From assembly GCF_008806775.1 (NCBI RefSeq), contig NZ_WAEM01000002.1, positions 729,886-793,885 on the forward strand: 64,000 nucleotides of DNA, in the 5' to 3' direction. The notes beneath the pieces are model-generated. The model saw nothing but the letters and a program-made list of their open reading frames with translations, ran no database searches and was not told the origin of the DNA. The stretch comes from Flavobacterium luteum (GTDB lineage: Bacteria > Bacteroidota > Bacteroidia > Flavobacteriales > Flavobacteriaceae). Position 1 is the first letter of the stretch, and each line of letters opens with the position of its first letter. Shown in pieces: positions 44,440 to 53,945 of this stretch. The position numbers were made by a program, and so were the translations under genes.

Positions 44440-44548
44440 CTGTTAATTTAGACAAAATCAAAATAAGCAATTTTTAATAATCAATCTTTTGCGAATTAAT
44501 AGCACAAGATTTTTTATAAAATGTTTAAAAACAAATACAATTAACAAC

Positions 44549-44878
44549 ATGATACAAGTTTCTGAATCAGCGAGCAAAAAAATTGTCGATATGATGAAAG
44601 ACGACGGATTTGACGCTACTAAAGACTATGTAAGAGTAGGCGTGAAATCTGGTGGATGTTCAGGTCTATCGTATGATTTGACTTTTGACAAACAAATAGG
44701 GGAGAACGACAAAGTTTTTGAAGACAATAACATTAAAATTGCAGTTGAGAAAAAATCTTTTTTGTACTTAGCCGGAACTATTTTGGAATTCTCAGGAGGA
44801 TTAAATGGTAAAGGATTTGTTTTCAATAACCCAAACGCAAGCAGAACTTGTGGATGCGGGGAATCATTTTCACTTTAA
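44549..44878 (+). CDS. sufA: A-type Fe-S carrier (HesB/IscA/SufA family)
   Basis: With start ATG 44549 (MIQVSESASKKIVDMMKDDG) the protein has 109 residues, the family length. The three conserved Cys are in GVKSGGCSGLSYDL and RTCGCGESF. It accepts and transfers iron-sulfur clusters. It opens the SUF cluster and lies 71 bases before sufB. Confidence 0.93.
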   Translation: MIQVSESASKKIVDMMKDDGFDATKDYVRVGVKSGGCSGLSYDLTFDKQIGENDKVFEDNNIKIAVEKKSFLYLAGTILEFSGGLNGKGFVFNNPNASRTCGCGESFSL

Positions 44879-44949
44879 TAAATTTAAATGATTTAAAAGG
44901 TTAATTTTTTAAATCCTTCTATTTTTAAATTTTTCAATACTACACAAAA

Positions 44950-46398
44950 ATGTCAAAATACACCGAAGACGATTTAAAAATCGAATTAGAAACTAAAGAA
45001 TACGAATACGGGTTTTATACCGACTTAGATTCTGAAACCTTTCCTATTGGTTTAAACGAAGATATAGTTCGTGCGATTTCTAAGAAAAAAGAAGAACCCC
45101 AATGGATGACCGATTGGCGTATTGAGTCGTTTCGTGCTTGGCAAGAAATGGTGGAGCCAGAATGGGCAAATGTTCGTTATGAAAAACCTGATTTTCAAGC
45201 CATATCCTATTATTCAGCACCAAAAAAAGCAGACCCAAACAAAACCTTAGATGATGTAGATCCTGAACTATTAGAGATGTATAAAAAGTTAGGGATTTCT
45301 GTCGATGAGCAAAAAATGATGAATAATGTTGCTATGGATATCGTTGTCGATTCGGTATCAGTAGCTACAACATTTAAAAAGACATTAGCCGAAAAAGGAA
45401 TTATTTTCATGAGTATTTCTGAGGCTATTAGAGAATATCCTGATTTAGTGCGCAAGCATTTGGGTACCGTTGTTCCTCAAAAAGATAATTTTTACGCCGC
45501 TTTAAATTCGGCCGTTTTTTCTGACGGAAGTTTCTGTTACATTCCAAAAGGTGTTCGTTGTCCAATGGAATTATCCACTTATTTTAGAATTAATCAAGCG
45601 GGGACAGGACAATTTGAAAGAACATTATTAGTTGCAGACGAAGGCAGTTATGTTTCCTATCTAGAAGGGTGTACTGCTCCATCACGTGACGAAAATCAAT
45701 TGCATGCCGCTGTGGTAGAATTAATTGCATTAGACGGTGCCGAAATAAAATATTCTACGGTTCAAAACTGGTATCCTGGAAACAAAGAAGGCAAAGGCGG
45801 GGTTTTTAATTTTGTGACTAAAAGAGGATTGTGTGAAAACAATGCTAAAATTTCTTGGACTCAAGTGGAAACAGGTTCTGCAATAACTTGGAAATATCCA
45901 TCGGTGGTATTAAAAGGAGATAATTCTATTGGAGAGTTTTACTCGATTGCCGTTACTAATAATTACCAACAAGCCGATACGGGAACAAAAATGATTCACT
46001 TGGGTAAAAACACTAAGTCTACCATTATTTCTAAGGGAATATCGGCAGGAAAATCACAAAACAGTTACAGAGGATTGGTTCAAATAAGCGCTAGAGCAGA
46101 TAATGCTAGAAATTTTTCGCAATGTGATTCTTTATTAATGGGGAATAATTGTGGCGCGCATACTTTTCCGTATATAGAAAGTAAAAATCCTACAGCAAAA
46201 ATAGAGCACGAAGCGACAACAAGTAAAATTGGAGAAGATCAGGTATTCTATTGCAACCAACGTGGCATTCCAACCGAAAAAGCCATTGCTTTAATCGTAA
46301 ACGGTTTTAGTAAAGATGTCTTGAACAAGTTACCCATGGAATTTGCTGTAGAAGCACAGAAATTATTAGAAATTTCCCTTGAAGGAAGTGTTGGATAA
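44950..46398 (+). CDS. sufB: Fe-S cluster assembly protein SufB
   Basis: This 482-residue protein forms part of the SufBCD scaffold. Family segments are [94 protein letters not shown] and [23 protein letters not shown] with cluster-related Cys. The length is normal. Confidence 0.97.
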   Translation: MSKYTEDDLKIELETKEYEYGFYTDLDSETFPIGLNEDIVRAISKKKEEPQWMTDWRIESFRAWQEMVEPEWANVRYEKPDFQAISYYSAPKKADPNKTLDDVDPELLEMYKKLGISVDEQKMMNNVAMDIVVDSVSVATTFKKTLAEKGIIFMSISEAIREYPDLVRKHLGTVVPQKDNFYAALNSAVFSDGSFCYIPKGVRCPMELSTYFRINQAGTGQFERTLLVADEGSYVSYLEGCTAPSRDENQLHAAVVELIALDGAEIKYSTVQNWYPGNKEGKGGVFNFVTKRGLCENNAKISWTQVETGSAITWKYPSVVLKGDNSIGEFYSIAVTNNYQQADTGTKMIHLGKNTKSTIISKGISAGKSQNSYRGLVQISARADNARNFSQCDSLLMGNNCGAHTFPYIESKNPTAKIEHEATTSKIGEDQVFYCNQRGIPTEKAIALIVNGFSKDVLNKLPMEFAVEAQKLLEISLEGSVG

Positions 46399-46462
46399 TC
46401 TTTGGTTTAAATAAAAAACTTAATGAATCTTAATACCTTAATGGTTTAAAAAATAATTACAA

Positions 46463-47215
46463 ATGTTAAGCATAAAAAATTTACATGCCTCAATAGGCGA
46501 TAAAGAAATTCTTAGAGGAATAAATCTAGAGATAAAAGCAGGAGAAGTTCACGCTATAATGGGACCAAATGGTGCTGGTAAAAGTACCCTTGCTTCGATA
46601 ATTGCTGGAAACGAAAACTATGAAGTAACAGATGGTAAAATTCTTTTGGAAAACGAAGATATTTCAGAATTGGCTCCTGAAGAACGAGCTCATAAAGGTG
46701 TTTTTCTGTCATTTCAGTACCCAGTTGAAATTCCGGGAGTTTCGGTAACTAACTTTATGCGAACTGCCATTAACGAAACCCGTAAAGCAAAAGGTCTAGA
46801 AGAAATGCCAGCCAACGAAATGCTGAAATTAATTCGAGAAAAATCTGAATTATTAGAAATAGACAGAAAATTTTTATCTCGATCTTTGAACGAAGGTTTT
46901 TCTGGTGGGGAGAAAAAACGAAATGAAATTTTTCAAATGGCAATGTTAGAACCAAAAATTGCTATTCTAGACGAGACAGATTCAGGATTAGATATAGATG
47001 CATTAAGAATTGTAGCTAATGGTGTAAACAAACTTAAAAATAAAAATAACGCCGTTTTAGTTATTACACATTACCAACGTTTACTAGATTATATCGTTCC
47101 AGACTTTGTTCACGTTTTGATGGACGGAAGAATTGTTAAATCAGGCGGGAAAGAGCTAGCTTACGAATTGGAAGAAAAAGGATACGACTGGATTAAACAA
47201 GAACAAGAAGCGTAA
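46463..47215 (+). CDS. sufC: Fe-S assembly ATPase SufC
   Basis: This 250-residue ABC ATPase of the SufBCD scaffold has Walker [14 protein letters not shown]-loop [10 protein letters not shown], signature [15 protein letters not shown], Walker [17 protein letters not shown] and switch His in [11 protein letters not shown]. It lies 64 bases after sufB. A perfect 18-bp hairpin separates it from sufD. Confidence 0.97.
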   Translation: MLSIKNLHASIGDKEILRGINLEIKAGEVHAIMGPNGAGKSTLASIIAGNENYEVTDGKILLENEDISELAPEERAHKGVFLSFQYPVEIPGVSVTNFMRTAINETRKAKGLEEMPANEMLKLIREKSELLEIDRKFLSRSLNEGFSGGEKKRNEIFQMAMLEPKIAILDETDSGLDIDALRIVANGVNKLKNKNNAVLVITHYQRLLDYIVPDFVHVLMDGRIVKSGGKELAYELEEKGYDWIKQEQEA

Positions 47216-47220
47216 AATTT

Positions 47221-47262
47221 GTTTTTAGTTTATTGTTCTAATACGAACAATAAACTAAAAAC
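47221..47262. repeat. Hairpin between sufC and sufD
   Basis: Left arm 47221-47238 (GTTTTTAGTTTATTGTTC) pairs perfectly over 18 bp with right arm 47245-47262. It is followed by ACCATAAACCATAAACAG, with no T-run typical of a terminator. Confidence 0.8.
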
Positions 47263-47287
47263 CATAAACCATAAACAGTAAAAATAA

Positions 47288-48604
47288 ATGGAATTGAAAG
47301 AAAAATTACTATCTTCATTTATGGCTTTTGAAGAGCGCATTGATGTGCATTCTGATTTGTATGACGTTCGAACTTCGGCAATAAAAAACTTCGAAAATAA
47401 AGGGTTTCCAACCAAAAAAGAAGAAGCTTGGAAATATACTTCGTTAAATACTATTCTAAAAAATGACTTTTCTGTTTTTCCAAAAACAGAAAATACCATT
47501 CAATATAGTGATGTAAAAAAGTACTTTTTACATGAAATAGATTCTTATAAAGTAGTTTTTATTGATGGTGTTTTTAGCTCTTTTTTATCATCAACAACAC
47601 ATGATGGAATAGATGTTTGCTTGATGTCATCGGTATTAACTAAGCCAAAATACAAAATGATTATTGATAGTTATTTTAATAAAGTGGCAAGTAAAGATGA
47701 AAGTTTAACGTCTTTAAACACTGCGTTTGCCAATGAAGGAGCCTATATCAATATTCCAAAAAGTAAAGTAGCTGATAAGCCTATTGAGATCATGTATTTC
47801 TCTACAGGAAAAGAAGTAGCCTTACTGGTTCAGCCAAGAAATTTGATTATCGTGGGCGAAAATTCGCATGTTCAAATTATAGAAAGACACCAAAGTTTGA
47901 ATGAAAATCCTGTTTTAACCAATTCGGTTACTGAAATTTTTGCTCAAAAACGTGCTATTGTCGATTATTACAAAATTCAAAATGACAATCTCGAAGCCAA
48001 TTTGATTGACAATACATATGTTTCTCAAAAATTAGAGAGCACCGTTTCTGTAAATACTTTTTCTTTTGGAGGAAACCTAACCAGAAACAATTTAAATTTC
48101 TATCATTTGGGCGAAAGAATTGTGAGTAATCTTAACGGAATCACTATTATTGGAGATAAGCAACACGTTGATCATTATACATTAGTGCAGCATGCACAAC
48201 CCAATTGCGAAAGCCATCAGGATTATAAGGGTATTTTTTCGGATCGTTCTATAGGGGTTTTTAACGGAAAAATTTTCGTAGAAAAAGAAGCTCAAAAAAC
48301 CAATGCTTTCCAGAAAAGCAATAATATTTTATTAAGCGATAAAGCAACCATTAATGCCAAGCCTCAATTAGAAATTTTTGCAGATGATGTAAAATGTTCT
48401 CACGGTTGTACCATTGGACAACTAGATGAAACGGCTATGTTTTATATGCAATCACGAGGAATTCCTAAAAAAGAAGCCAAAGCATTATTGATGTATGCTT
48501 TTTCTAATGCCGTTATAGAAAGTATTAAAATACCGGAACTCAAACAACGAATTACCACTATTATTGCTAATAAATTAGGTGTTAAATTAGGATTTGATTT
48601 GTAG
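47288..48604 (+). CDS. sufD: Fe-S cluster assembly protein SufD
   Basis: This 438-residue SufB paralogue completes the SufBC2D scaffold. The N-terminus KLLSSFMAFEERIDVHSDLYDVRTSAIKNFENKGFPTKKEEAWKYTSL and the C-terminus DVKCSHGCTIGQLDETAMFYMQSRGIPKKEAKALLMYAFSNAVI are characteristic. It ends the first part of the split SUF cluster, and a bidirectional terminator follows. Confidence 0.95.
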   Translation: MELKEKLLSSFMAFEERIDVHSDLYDVRTSAIKNFENKGFPTKKEEAWKYTSLNTILKNDFSVFPKTENTIQYSDVKKYFLHEIDSYKVVFIDGVFSSFLSSTTHDGIDVCLMSSVLTKPKYKMIIDSYFNKVASKDESLTSLNTAFANEGAYINIPKSKVADKPIEIMYFSTGKEVALLVQPRNLIIVGENSHVQIIERHQSLNENPVLTNSVTEIFAQKRAIVDYYKIQNDNLEANLIDNTYVSQKLESTVSVNTFSFGGNLTRNNLNFYHLGERIVSNLNGITIIGDKQHVDHYTLVQHAQPNCESHQDYKGIFSDRSIGVFNGKIFVEKEAQKTNAFQKSNNILLSDKATINAKPQLEIFADDVKCSHGCTIGQLDETAMFYMQSRGIPKKEAKALLMYAFSNAVIESIKIPELKQRITTIIANKLGVKLGFDL

Positions 48605-48640
48605 CAATAAAATATAGAATATTAATAAGAATAATGGTAT

Positions 48641-48678
48641 AAAAAAAGAGGAAATTGATTTCAGTTTCCTCTTTTTTT
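48641..48678. terminator. Bidirectional terminator between sufD and the lipoprotein gene
   Basis: AAAAAAAGAGGAAA-TTGATTTCAG-TTTCCTCTTTTTTT with A-run and T-run on both sides. Confidence 0.88.
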
Positions 48679-48701
48679 ATATTATAATCCAAAATAATAA
48701 T

Positions 48702-49415
48702 TTAAAAAAGATTAAAACTCTCAATAATGGTTGTTCTATTTATTTGATCGGAAATAGAAATAGATTTTATGATACCTATATTTTCTGCAAACCAATATTC
48801 TTCAGAAGCTGTTGATATTTGATTGTTTGCATTGATAGTAATATTTACTTTTGTTTTTATTACATTAGGATATACAATCCCGTTTTGCGTGATTTCGCCT
48901 TTGTAATAATTTTCGCCTTTATAGTCTACTTTAAATGGAAGTGTTCCTGATTGACCATTTCCAGTAAATGTAAATTTTGGAGTTAATGTACCAGTCCATT
49001 TTTTGTTTATTTCATAGTCGTCTCTCAAAATAGGTATTTCATAACTTTCAAGTTTAGCAATAATACCGTTAAAATCTATTTTACTTTCATCAGCTTTTAG
49101 TAAATAAGTGGCTCCTTTTTTACCAAAAAATTGTTTAATTGTAACATCAAAACCAATATCAAGTGCGCCATCACCAATAAATTCATAATATGTGGAACCA
49201 CTAAATTGAATTGCACTAATAATTTTAGTTGTATACGAATCACTTTGATTTTCTACCGTATATTTCCAAGAATTATTAACTGCTAAAGGCAAGAAATTTC
49301 CTGTAGATAATCCGTAATCAATATTATTGTTGTTGTCATCATCATTGCTACAAGAAGCAAAGAATAATGTCAAAATTGAAATTAAACAGTATTTAATAAG
49401 ATAAGTCTTTTTCAT
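48702..49415 (-). CDS. Hypothetical lipoprotein
   Basis: This 237-residue protein has a lipoprotein signal (MKKTYLIKYCLISILTLFFASCSNDDDNNNN, lipobox FASC followed by an Asp/Asn-rich tether). The mature part is beta-rich with FLPLAVNNSWKYTVENQSDSYTT, typical of small Bacteroidetes surface lipoproteins. The function is unknown. It lies in the block that interrupts the SUF genes. Confidence 0.75.
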   Translation of the reverse strand: MKKTYLIKYCLISILTLFFASCSNDDDNNNNIDYGLSTGNFLPLAVNNSWKYTVENQSDSYTTKIISAIQFSGSTYYEFIGDGALDIGFDVTIKQFFGKKGATYLLKADESKIDFNGIIAKLESYEIPILRDDYEINKKWTGTLTPKFTFTGNGQSGTLPFKVDYKGENYYKGEITQNGIVYPNVIKTKVNITINANNQISTASEEYWFAENIGIIKSISISDQINRTTIIESFNLF

Positions 49416-49487
49416 AAATTTATTTTTTTAACAAATATAATTGGTATTTATGGATAAAAGTTACCATTGGGTTAATAAAAATTATAT

Positions 49488-50822
49488 TTATAAACTTCCA
49501 ATAATCCCACTCAAAAACCCATTAAAATCAAAATCTTCGCTCAACCCCATCCGTACTACTACTAAATTAGCCGAAGGAATAATAAAAATCATCTGTCCTT
49601 GATACCCACTACAGCGATACATGTCTCTTGGCACATCAGGATAATCCCCCCCGGCATTAAGCCAAAAGTGACCGCCGTATATTCCGTTAGAAGTATTGGT
49701 AGGAGTAGCAACATATTTTGCCCAACTTTCATTAAAAAGTTGTTCGCCGTTCCAATTGCCTTTGTGTAAATAGAGAAGTCCAAATTTTGCCCAATCACGT
49801 GTTGTTGCCCAACCGTATGAAGAACCCAAATAATTACCTGCCATATCCGTTTCTACAATCATAGAATGCATTCCAATTTTATCTATTAATGCCGAATACC
49901 AAAAATCCAGATATTCTTGATGTGTTTTAAACTGTTTGCGTAGTATACCAGATAATAAATTTGTAGTTCCTGAGGAATAATTCCAATGTGAATTGGGTTT
50001 GTATTTTGCTGGTTTTCCTATTTGTGATTGCGACATATCTTCGGCTTGAAAAAGCATTTTAGTTACATCTGAAATTTTGGAGTAATCTTCTTCCCATTCC
50101 AATCCAGAATTCATGTGAATCAGGTCGTTAATAGTAATTTTTTTGCGCCCATCATTAGTCCATTCTTTAATTGGTGCAGGCTTATAAATATCAATTTTTC
50201 CTTGTTTTTGCAAAATACCAAAATAGGTTGCCGTCAAACTTTTTGTCATAGACCATCCTAAAATTCGTGAGTTTTTAGTAAAACCATTCGTATACTTTTC
50301 GGCAATAATTTTGTCTTTATAAATTACAAGTACTGATCGGGTTCGTTTTTTAATTTCGCCTTTTTTATCAAAAGCATCGGCAACTACTTTGTTTAATTTG
50401 GCATAATCTATTGTAGCGAAAATGGTATCTTTTGGGTCTAAATACCCGTAAGGAAAAGGTAAATTTGTATTCTTTTTGTTTCTATTAGGAACGTCATAGG
50501 GTTTAGTCATATCGAAATTATCGTTGATAAGCGTTGCTCCTAAACCTTCACGGTAAATTGCTTTTCGTTTTTTCAATCCGTAAACACTGGCTGTAACAAA
50601 TTTTCCGTTTTCATCAATTTTGTTTGAAGCCAAATCAATCATGTCAATATCATTATCTCCTTTTTCGATCATTTCTTGAGAACGGTTATCTATAAAATGA
50701 CCAGAAGCCACGCTTTTAGCAGAAAAACCAGATATTAAGTCCAATTTTGGATAAGTCGTATAACCGTAATAAATCACAAAAGCCAATAATGCAATTCCTA
50801 GAAACTTGAAGATTTTTTTCAT
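49488..50822 (-). CDS. Serine hydrolase, beta-lactamase class C-like
   Basis: This 444-residue protein has an N-terminal hydrophobic anchor (MKKIFKFLGIALLAFVIYYGY). The Ser-x-x-Lys motif is GWSMTKSLTATYFG and the Tyr-x-Asn-type motif is WNYSSGTTNLLSG. The fold is that of the penicillin-binding protein/class C esterase group (Pfam Beta-lactamase), and the true substrate cannot be deduced. It lies on the minus strand between sufD and sufS. Confidence 0.88.
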   Translation of the reverse strand: MKKIFKFLGIALLAFVIYYGYTTYPKLDLISGFSAKSVASGHFIDNRSQEMIEKGDNDIDMIDLASNKIDENGKFVTASVYGLKKRKAIYREGLGATLINDNFDMTKPYDVPNRNKKNTNLPFPYGYLDPKDTIFATIDYAKLNKVVADAFDKKGEIKKRTRSVLVIYKDKIIAEKYTNGFTKNSRILGWSMTKSLTATYFGILQKQGKIDIYKPAPIKEWTNDGRKKITINDLIHMNSGLEWEEDYSKISDVTKMLFQAEDMSQSQIGKPAKYKPNSHWNYSSGTTNLLSGILRKQFKTHQEYLDFWYSALIDKIGMHSMIVETDMAGNYLGSSYGWATTRDWAKFGLLYLHKGNWNGEQLFNESWAKYVATPTNTSNGIYGGHFWLNAGGDYPDVPRDMYRCSGYQGQMIFIIPSANLVVVRMGLSEDFDFNGFLSGIIGSL

Positions 50823-50884
50823 AAAAAACGGAGTAAAATATTTTTAAAGTAAATGTAAAAATTTAAACTAATTATTAACAAGTG

Positions 50885-50919
50885 TTTGGTAAATATAGCT
50901 TCGTATTTTATTACTTTTG
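50885..50919 (+). promoter_or_regulatory. Promoter of the sufS operon
   Basis: TTTG at 50885-50888 and TACTTTTG at 50912-50919; the 23-base spacing is somewhat long. It lies 27 bases before the sufS ATG. Confidence 0.5.
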
Positions 50920-50945
50920 TATTTAGAAAAATTCTAAATAAAGTA

Positions 50946-52160
50946 ATGTTAGATATACATAAAATAAGAACTGATTTTCCTATACTTTCACAAAAAGTAA
51001 ACGGAAAACCTTTAGTTTATTTTGACAATGGGGCAACATCACAAAAACCACAGGTCGTGATTGATGCAATTTCAAATTATTATAAAGATATAAATGCCAA
51101 TATTCATCGCGGGGTACACACTCTAAGTCAGCTGGCTACAGATGCATATGAGGCCTCTCGCAATACAATTCAAAATCATATTAATGCTAAGTTTTCTCAT
51201 GAAGTTATTTTTACTTCAGGAACCACACATGGTATTAATTTAGTTGCTAATGGTTTTGCTTCTATTTTAAAACCTGGAGATGAGGTTTTGGTTTCTGCCA
51301 TAGAGCATCACAGCAATATTGTGCCTTGGCAAATGCTTTGTGAAAAAACAGGAGCTGTTTTAAAAGTGATTCCAATGAATGAAAAAGGCGAATTAATTTT
51401 ATCTGAATTTGATAAATTACTTTCAGAAAAAACTAAATTCGTTACAGTAAATCATATTTCGAATGCTTTGGGAACTATAAATCCAATAAAATATATTATT
51501 GATAAGGCACACGAATTTGACGCAGCAATTTTAATAGATGGTGCTCAAGCGGTATCTCATTTGAAACCAAATGTACAGGAATTGGATTGCGATTTTTATG
51601 CTTTTTCAGGGCATAAAATGTTTGGGCCAACTGGAACAGGTATTTTATACGGTAAAGAAGCATGGTTGAATAAACTACCCCCATATCAAGGTGGTGGTGA
51701 AATGATTAAAGAAGTAAGTTTCGAAAAAACTACTTATGCCGAATTGCCTCATAAATTTGAAGCAGGAACACCCAATATTGCCGATGGAATTGCTTTAGGA
51801 GCCGCTGTTGATTATATCAATGCGATAGGAATTGCAAATATTCAAGAGCAAGAAAAAGAATTGTTAGAGTACGGAACCAAAAGATTATTAGAAATTGAAG
51901 GCTTGAAAATTTTTGGAACTGCAGAGGCAAAAACTTCAGTAATTTCGTTTAATATAGAAGGTATTCATCCGTACGACATTGGTACAATTGTTGACAAGTT
52001 AGGAATAGCAGTTCGAACAGGACACCATTGTGCGCAACCAATTATGAATTTCTTTCAAATTCCCGGAACGATAAGAGCAAGTTTTGCTTTTTATAATACG
52101 AAAGAGGAAATTGACGTTATGGTTGAAGCTGTAAAAAGAGCGAAATTAATGTTATCTTAA
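50946..52160 (+). CDS. sufS: Cysteine desulfurase SufS
   Basis: With start ATG 50946 (MLDIHKIRTDFPILS) the protein has 404 residues; an in-frame TTG 60 bases earlier lies inside the promoter region. PLP-Lys is in AFSGHKMFGPTGTGILYG; PLP-binding EHHSNIVPWQ is present; the active-site Cys loop is RTGHHCAQP. SufS moves sulfur from cysteine to SufE. It starts the second SUF block. Confidence 0.96.
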   Translation: MLDIHKIRTDFPILSQKVNGKPLVYFDNGATSQKPQVVIDAISNYYKDINANIHRGVHTLSQLATDAYEASRNTIQNHINAKFSHEVIFTSGTTHGINLVANGFASILKPGDEVLVSAIEHHSNIVPWQMLCEKTGAVLKVIPMNEKGELILSEFDKLLSEKTKFVTVNHISNALGTINPIKYIIDKAHEFDAAILIDGAQAVSHLKPNVQELDCDFYAFSGHKMFGPTGTGILYGKEAWLNKLPPYQGGGEMIKEVSFEKTTYAELPHKFEAGTPNIADGIALGAAVDYINAIGIANIQEQEKELLEYGTKRLLEIEGLKIFGTAEAKTSVISFNIEGIHPYDIGTIVDKLGIAVRTGHHCAQPIMNFFQIPGTIRASFAFYNTKEEIDVMVEAVKRAKLMLS

Positions 52161-52170
52161 CAACTCTATT

Positions 52171-52608
52171 ATGAAACTATTGTCTTTATTTTTCTTGACT
52201 ATTTTTTTAGGAAAAAGCTGTGATGTTCAAAAAAAACAAGATTTAGAAACTACTGTTATCGAGTATGTTGCTAATACTCGTGGATTTTATAAAAAAATAA
52301 CGGTACAAAATCAAATGGTTTTAGTCTCTAAAGACAGAAAAGGCAACGACAAACCAGTTGAGATTAAAATTTCTGATTCGGATTGGAAGAAACTAATTGC
52401 TGATTTTCAAGAAATTAATTTAGATGAGATTCCAAATTTGAAAGCGCCATCAGAAAAACGATTTTATGACGGAGCTGCTATCGCTAATTTAAGAATTACG
52501 TATAAAGACAAAACATATGAATCGACAAGTTTCGATCATGGAAATCCGCCAGCCGAGATTAAAAAATTAGTTGTATTAATAAATCAATTGGTTAAAGAAA
52601 AAGAATGA
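52171..52608 (+). CDS. Hypothetical lipoprotein of the suf operon
   Basis: This 145-residue protein has a probable lipoprotein signal (MKLLSLFFLTIFLGKSCD, Cys17). The body (VIEYVANTRGFYKKITVQNQMVLVSKDRKGN, EIPNLKAPSEKRFYDGAA) is mixed alpha/beta and of no family I recognise. It lies 10 bases after sufS and its stop overlaps the sufE start by 4 bases, so it is part of the operon. Confidence 0.75.
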   Translation: MKLLSLFFLTIFLGKSCDVQKKQDLETTVIEYVANTRGFYKKITVQNQMVLVSKDRKGNDKPVEIKISDSDWKKLIADFQEINLDEIPNLKAPSEKRFYDGAAIANLRITYKDKTYESTSFDHGNPPAEIKKLVVLINQLVKEKE

Positions 52609-53024
52609 AAATAAAAGAAATACAAGACGAAATAGTCGAAGAGTTTTCGATGTTTGACGACTGGATGCAACGCTATGAATACATCATCGATTTAGGAAAA
52701 AATCTTCCATTGATAAAAGAAGAATATAAAACAGACGACAATATCATTAAAGGATGTCAATCTAAAGTTTGGCTCAAAGGGGAGCAAAACGATGATACCA
52801 TTGTTTTTACTGCCGATAGCGACGCTATATTAACCAAAGGAATTATTGCTATTTTAATTCGAACTTTTTCAAACCAGAAAGCAATGGACATTCTTGAGGC
52901 CGATATGAGTTTTATTGACGAAATAGGATTAAAAGAACACTTGTCGCCCACAAGGGCTAACGGCTTAGTATCGATGATAAAAAATATTAAAATGTATGCT
53001 TTGGCATTCAACTCAAAAAATTAA
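52605..53024 (+). CDS. sufE: Cysteine desulfuration protein SufE
   Basis: This 139-residue sulfur acceptor has the active Cys51 in IIKGCQSKVWL, the same position as in E. coli SufE. MFDDWMQRYEYIIDLGKNLP is a family landmark. It receives sulfur from SufS and passes it to SufB. The ATG overlaps the upstream lipoprotein stop (ATGA). Confidence 0.95.
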   Translation: MKIKEIQDEIVEEFSMFDDWMQRYEYIIDLGKNLPLIKEEYKTDDNIIKGCQSKVWLKGEQNDDTIVFTADSDAILTKGIIAILIRTFSNQKAMDILEADMSFIDEIGLKEHLSPTRANGLVSMIKNIKMYALAFNSKN

Positions 53025-53028
53025 AATT

Positions 53029-53352
53029 ATGGAACAAACAATAGATACCAACGTATTAGGAGAAGCAATCGTAAAAAAATTAAAAACCATTTACGATCCT
53101 GAAATTCCTGTGGATATATACGAATTAGGATTAATTTATGATGTAATGGTAAATGAAGATTATGAAGTAAAAATCTTAATGACGTTAACATCGCCAAATT
53201 GTCCCGTTGCCGAAACTTTACCGCTTGAAGTAGAAGAAAAAATCAAATCGATAGAACACGTAAAAGATGCTGACGTAGAGATTACATTTGATCCGCCATG
53301 GAGTAAAGATTTAATGAGTGAAGAAGCAAAATTAGAATTAGGAATGTTGTAA
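53029..53352 (+). CDS. sufT: SufT / MIP18-type (DUF59) Fe-S assembly factor
   Basis: With start ATG 53029 (MEQTIDTNVLGEAIVKKL) the protein has 107 residues. KTIYDPEIPVDIYELGLIYDV and LTSPNCPVAETLPLEVEEKI with the conserved Cys are diagnostic of DUF59. It takes part in Fe-S cluster maturation of targets. It begins 4 bases after sufE. Confidence 0.92.
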   Translation: MEQTIDTNVLGEAIVKKLKTIYDPEIPVDIYELGLIYDVMVNEDYEVKILMTLTSPNCPVAETLPLEVEEKIKSIEHVKDADVEITFDPPWSKDLMSEEAKLELGML

Positions 53353-53354
53353 AA

Positions 53355-53867
53355 ATGCAAGACGAAATTATAAATAAAGTAGCCAATTCTGCGCTCGAAG
53401 TTTTTGATTTGGAAGATTATTATCCAAAGGGAATTCGAACACAAATTGACATAGCACAATGGTTAATTGAAGGTTTTTTATTGAAAGAAAAAGATTTTAG
53501 AGAATCACTAAAAAATCACGATTGGCATCAATATCAAGACCGTTTTGTGGCAATATATTGTTCAACCGATGCTATTCTTCCGGCTTGGGCTTCTATTTTA
53601 GTTACTATTCATGTGGCTCCATTTGCTAAGAAAGTGGTTAACGGAACTTTAGAAGCATTAGATACCGCATTGTATCAGGAAATTTTACCCACTTTAGATT
53701 ATTCGATTTATCAAGATAAACCAATAATCATAAAAGGATGTTCTAAAAAACCAGTGCCAATGAGTGCTTATGTTTTAGCAGTTCAAAAATTGCAGCCTTT
53801 TGTAAGAAGTATTATGTATGGTGAAGCTTGTTCTGCCGTACCTTTGTATAAGGTTTCTAAAAAATGA
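53355..53867 (+). CDS. DUF2480 family protein
   Basis: This 170-residue protein begins QDEIINKVANSALEVFDLEDYYPKGIRTQIDIAQWLIEGFLLKEKDFR, the pattern I know as DUF2480, found next to suf genes in Flavobacteria. It has several Cys (YCSTDA, IIKGCSKK, GEACSAVP), which could be functionally linked to Fe-S or sulfur handling, but no function is established. It starts 2 bases after sufT and ends the operon. Confidence 0.85.
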   Translation: MQDEIINKVANSALEVFDLEDYYPKGIRTQIDIAQWLIEGFLLKEKDFRESLKNHDWHQYQDRFVAIYCSTDAILPAWASILVTIHVAPFAKKVVNGTLEALDTALYQEILPTLDYSIYQDKPIIIKGCSKKPVPMSAYVLAVQKLQPFVRSIMYGEACSAVPLYKVSKK

Positions 53868-53912
53868 ATTTAGCATAAATATTCTAAAAAATTTAGGTTT
53901 TAAATGTTTTAC

Positions 53913-53920
53913 TATATTTG
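53913..53920 (+). promoter_or_regulatory. -7 element of the DUF3078 gene
   Basis: TATATTTG fits TAnnTTTG and lies 25 bases before the ATG at 53946. Confidence 0.5.
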
Positions 53921-53945
53921 TAACTCAAATTTTTAAAATTAAAAC

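Noticed and set aside
49488..50822. Beta-lactamase resistance gene
   Set aside because: The SxxK and YxN-type motifs define a broad class C-like hydrolase family; nothing shows beta-lactam hydrolysis.
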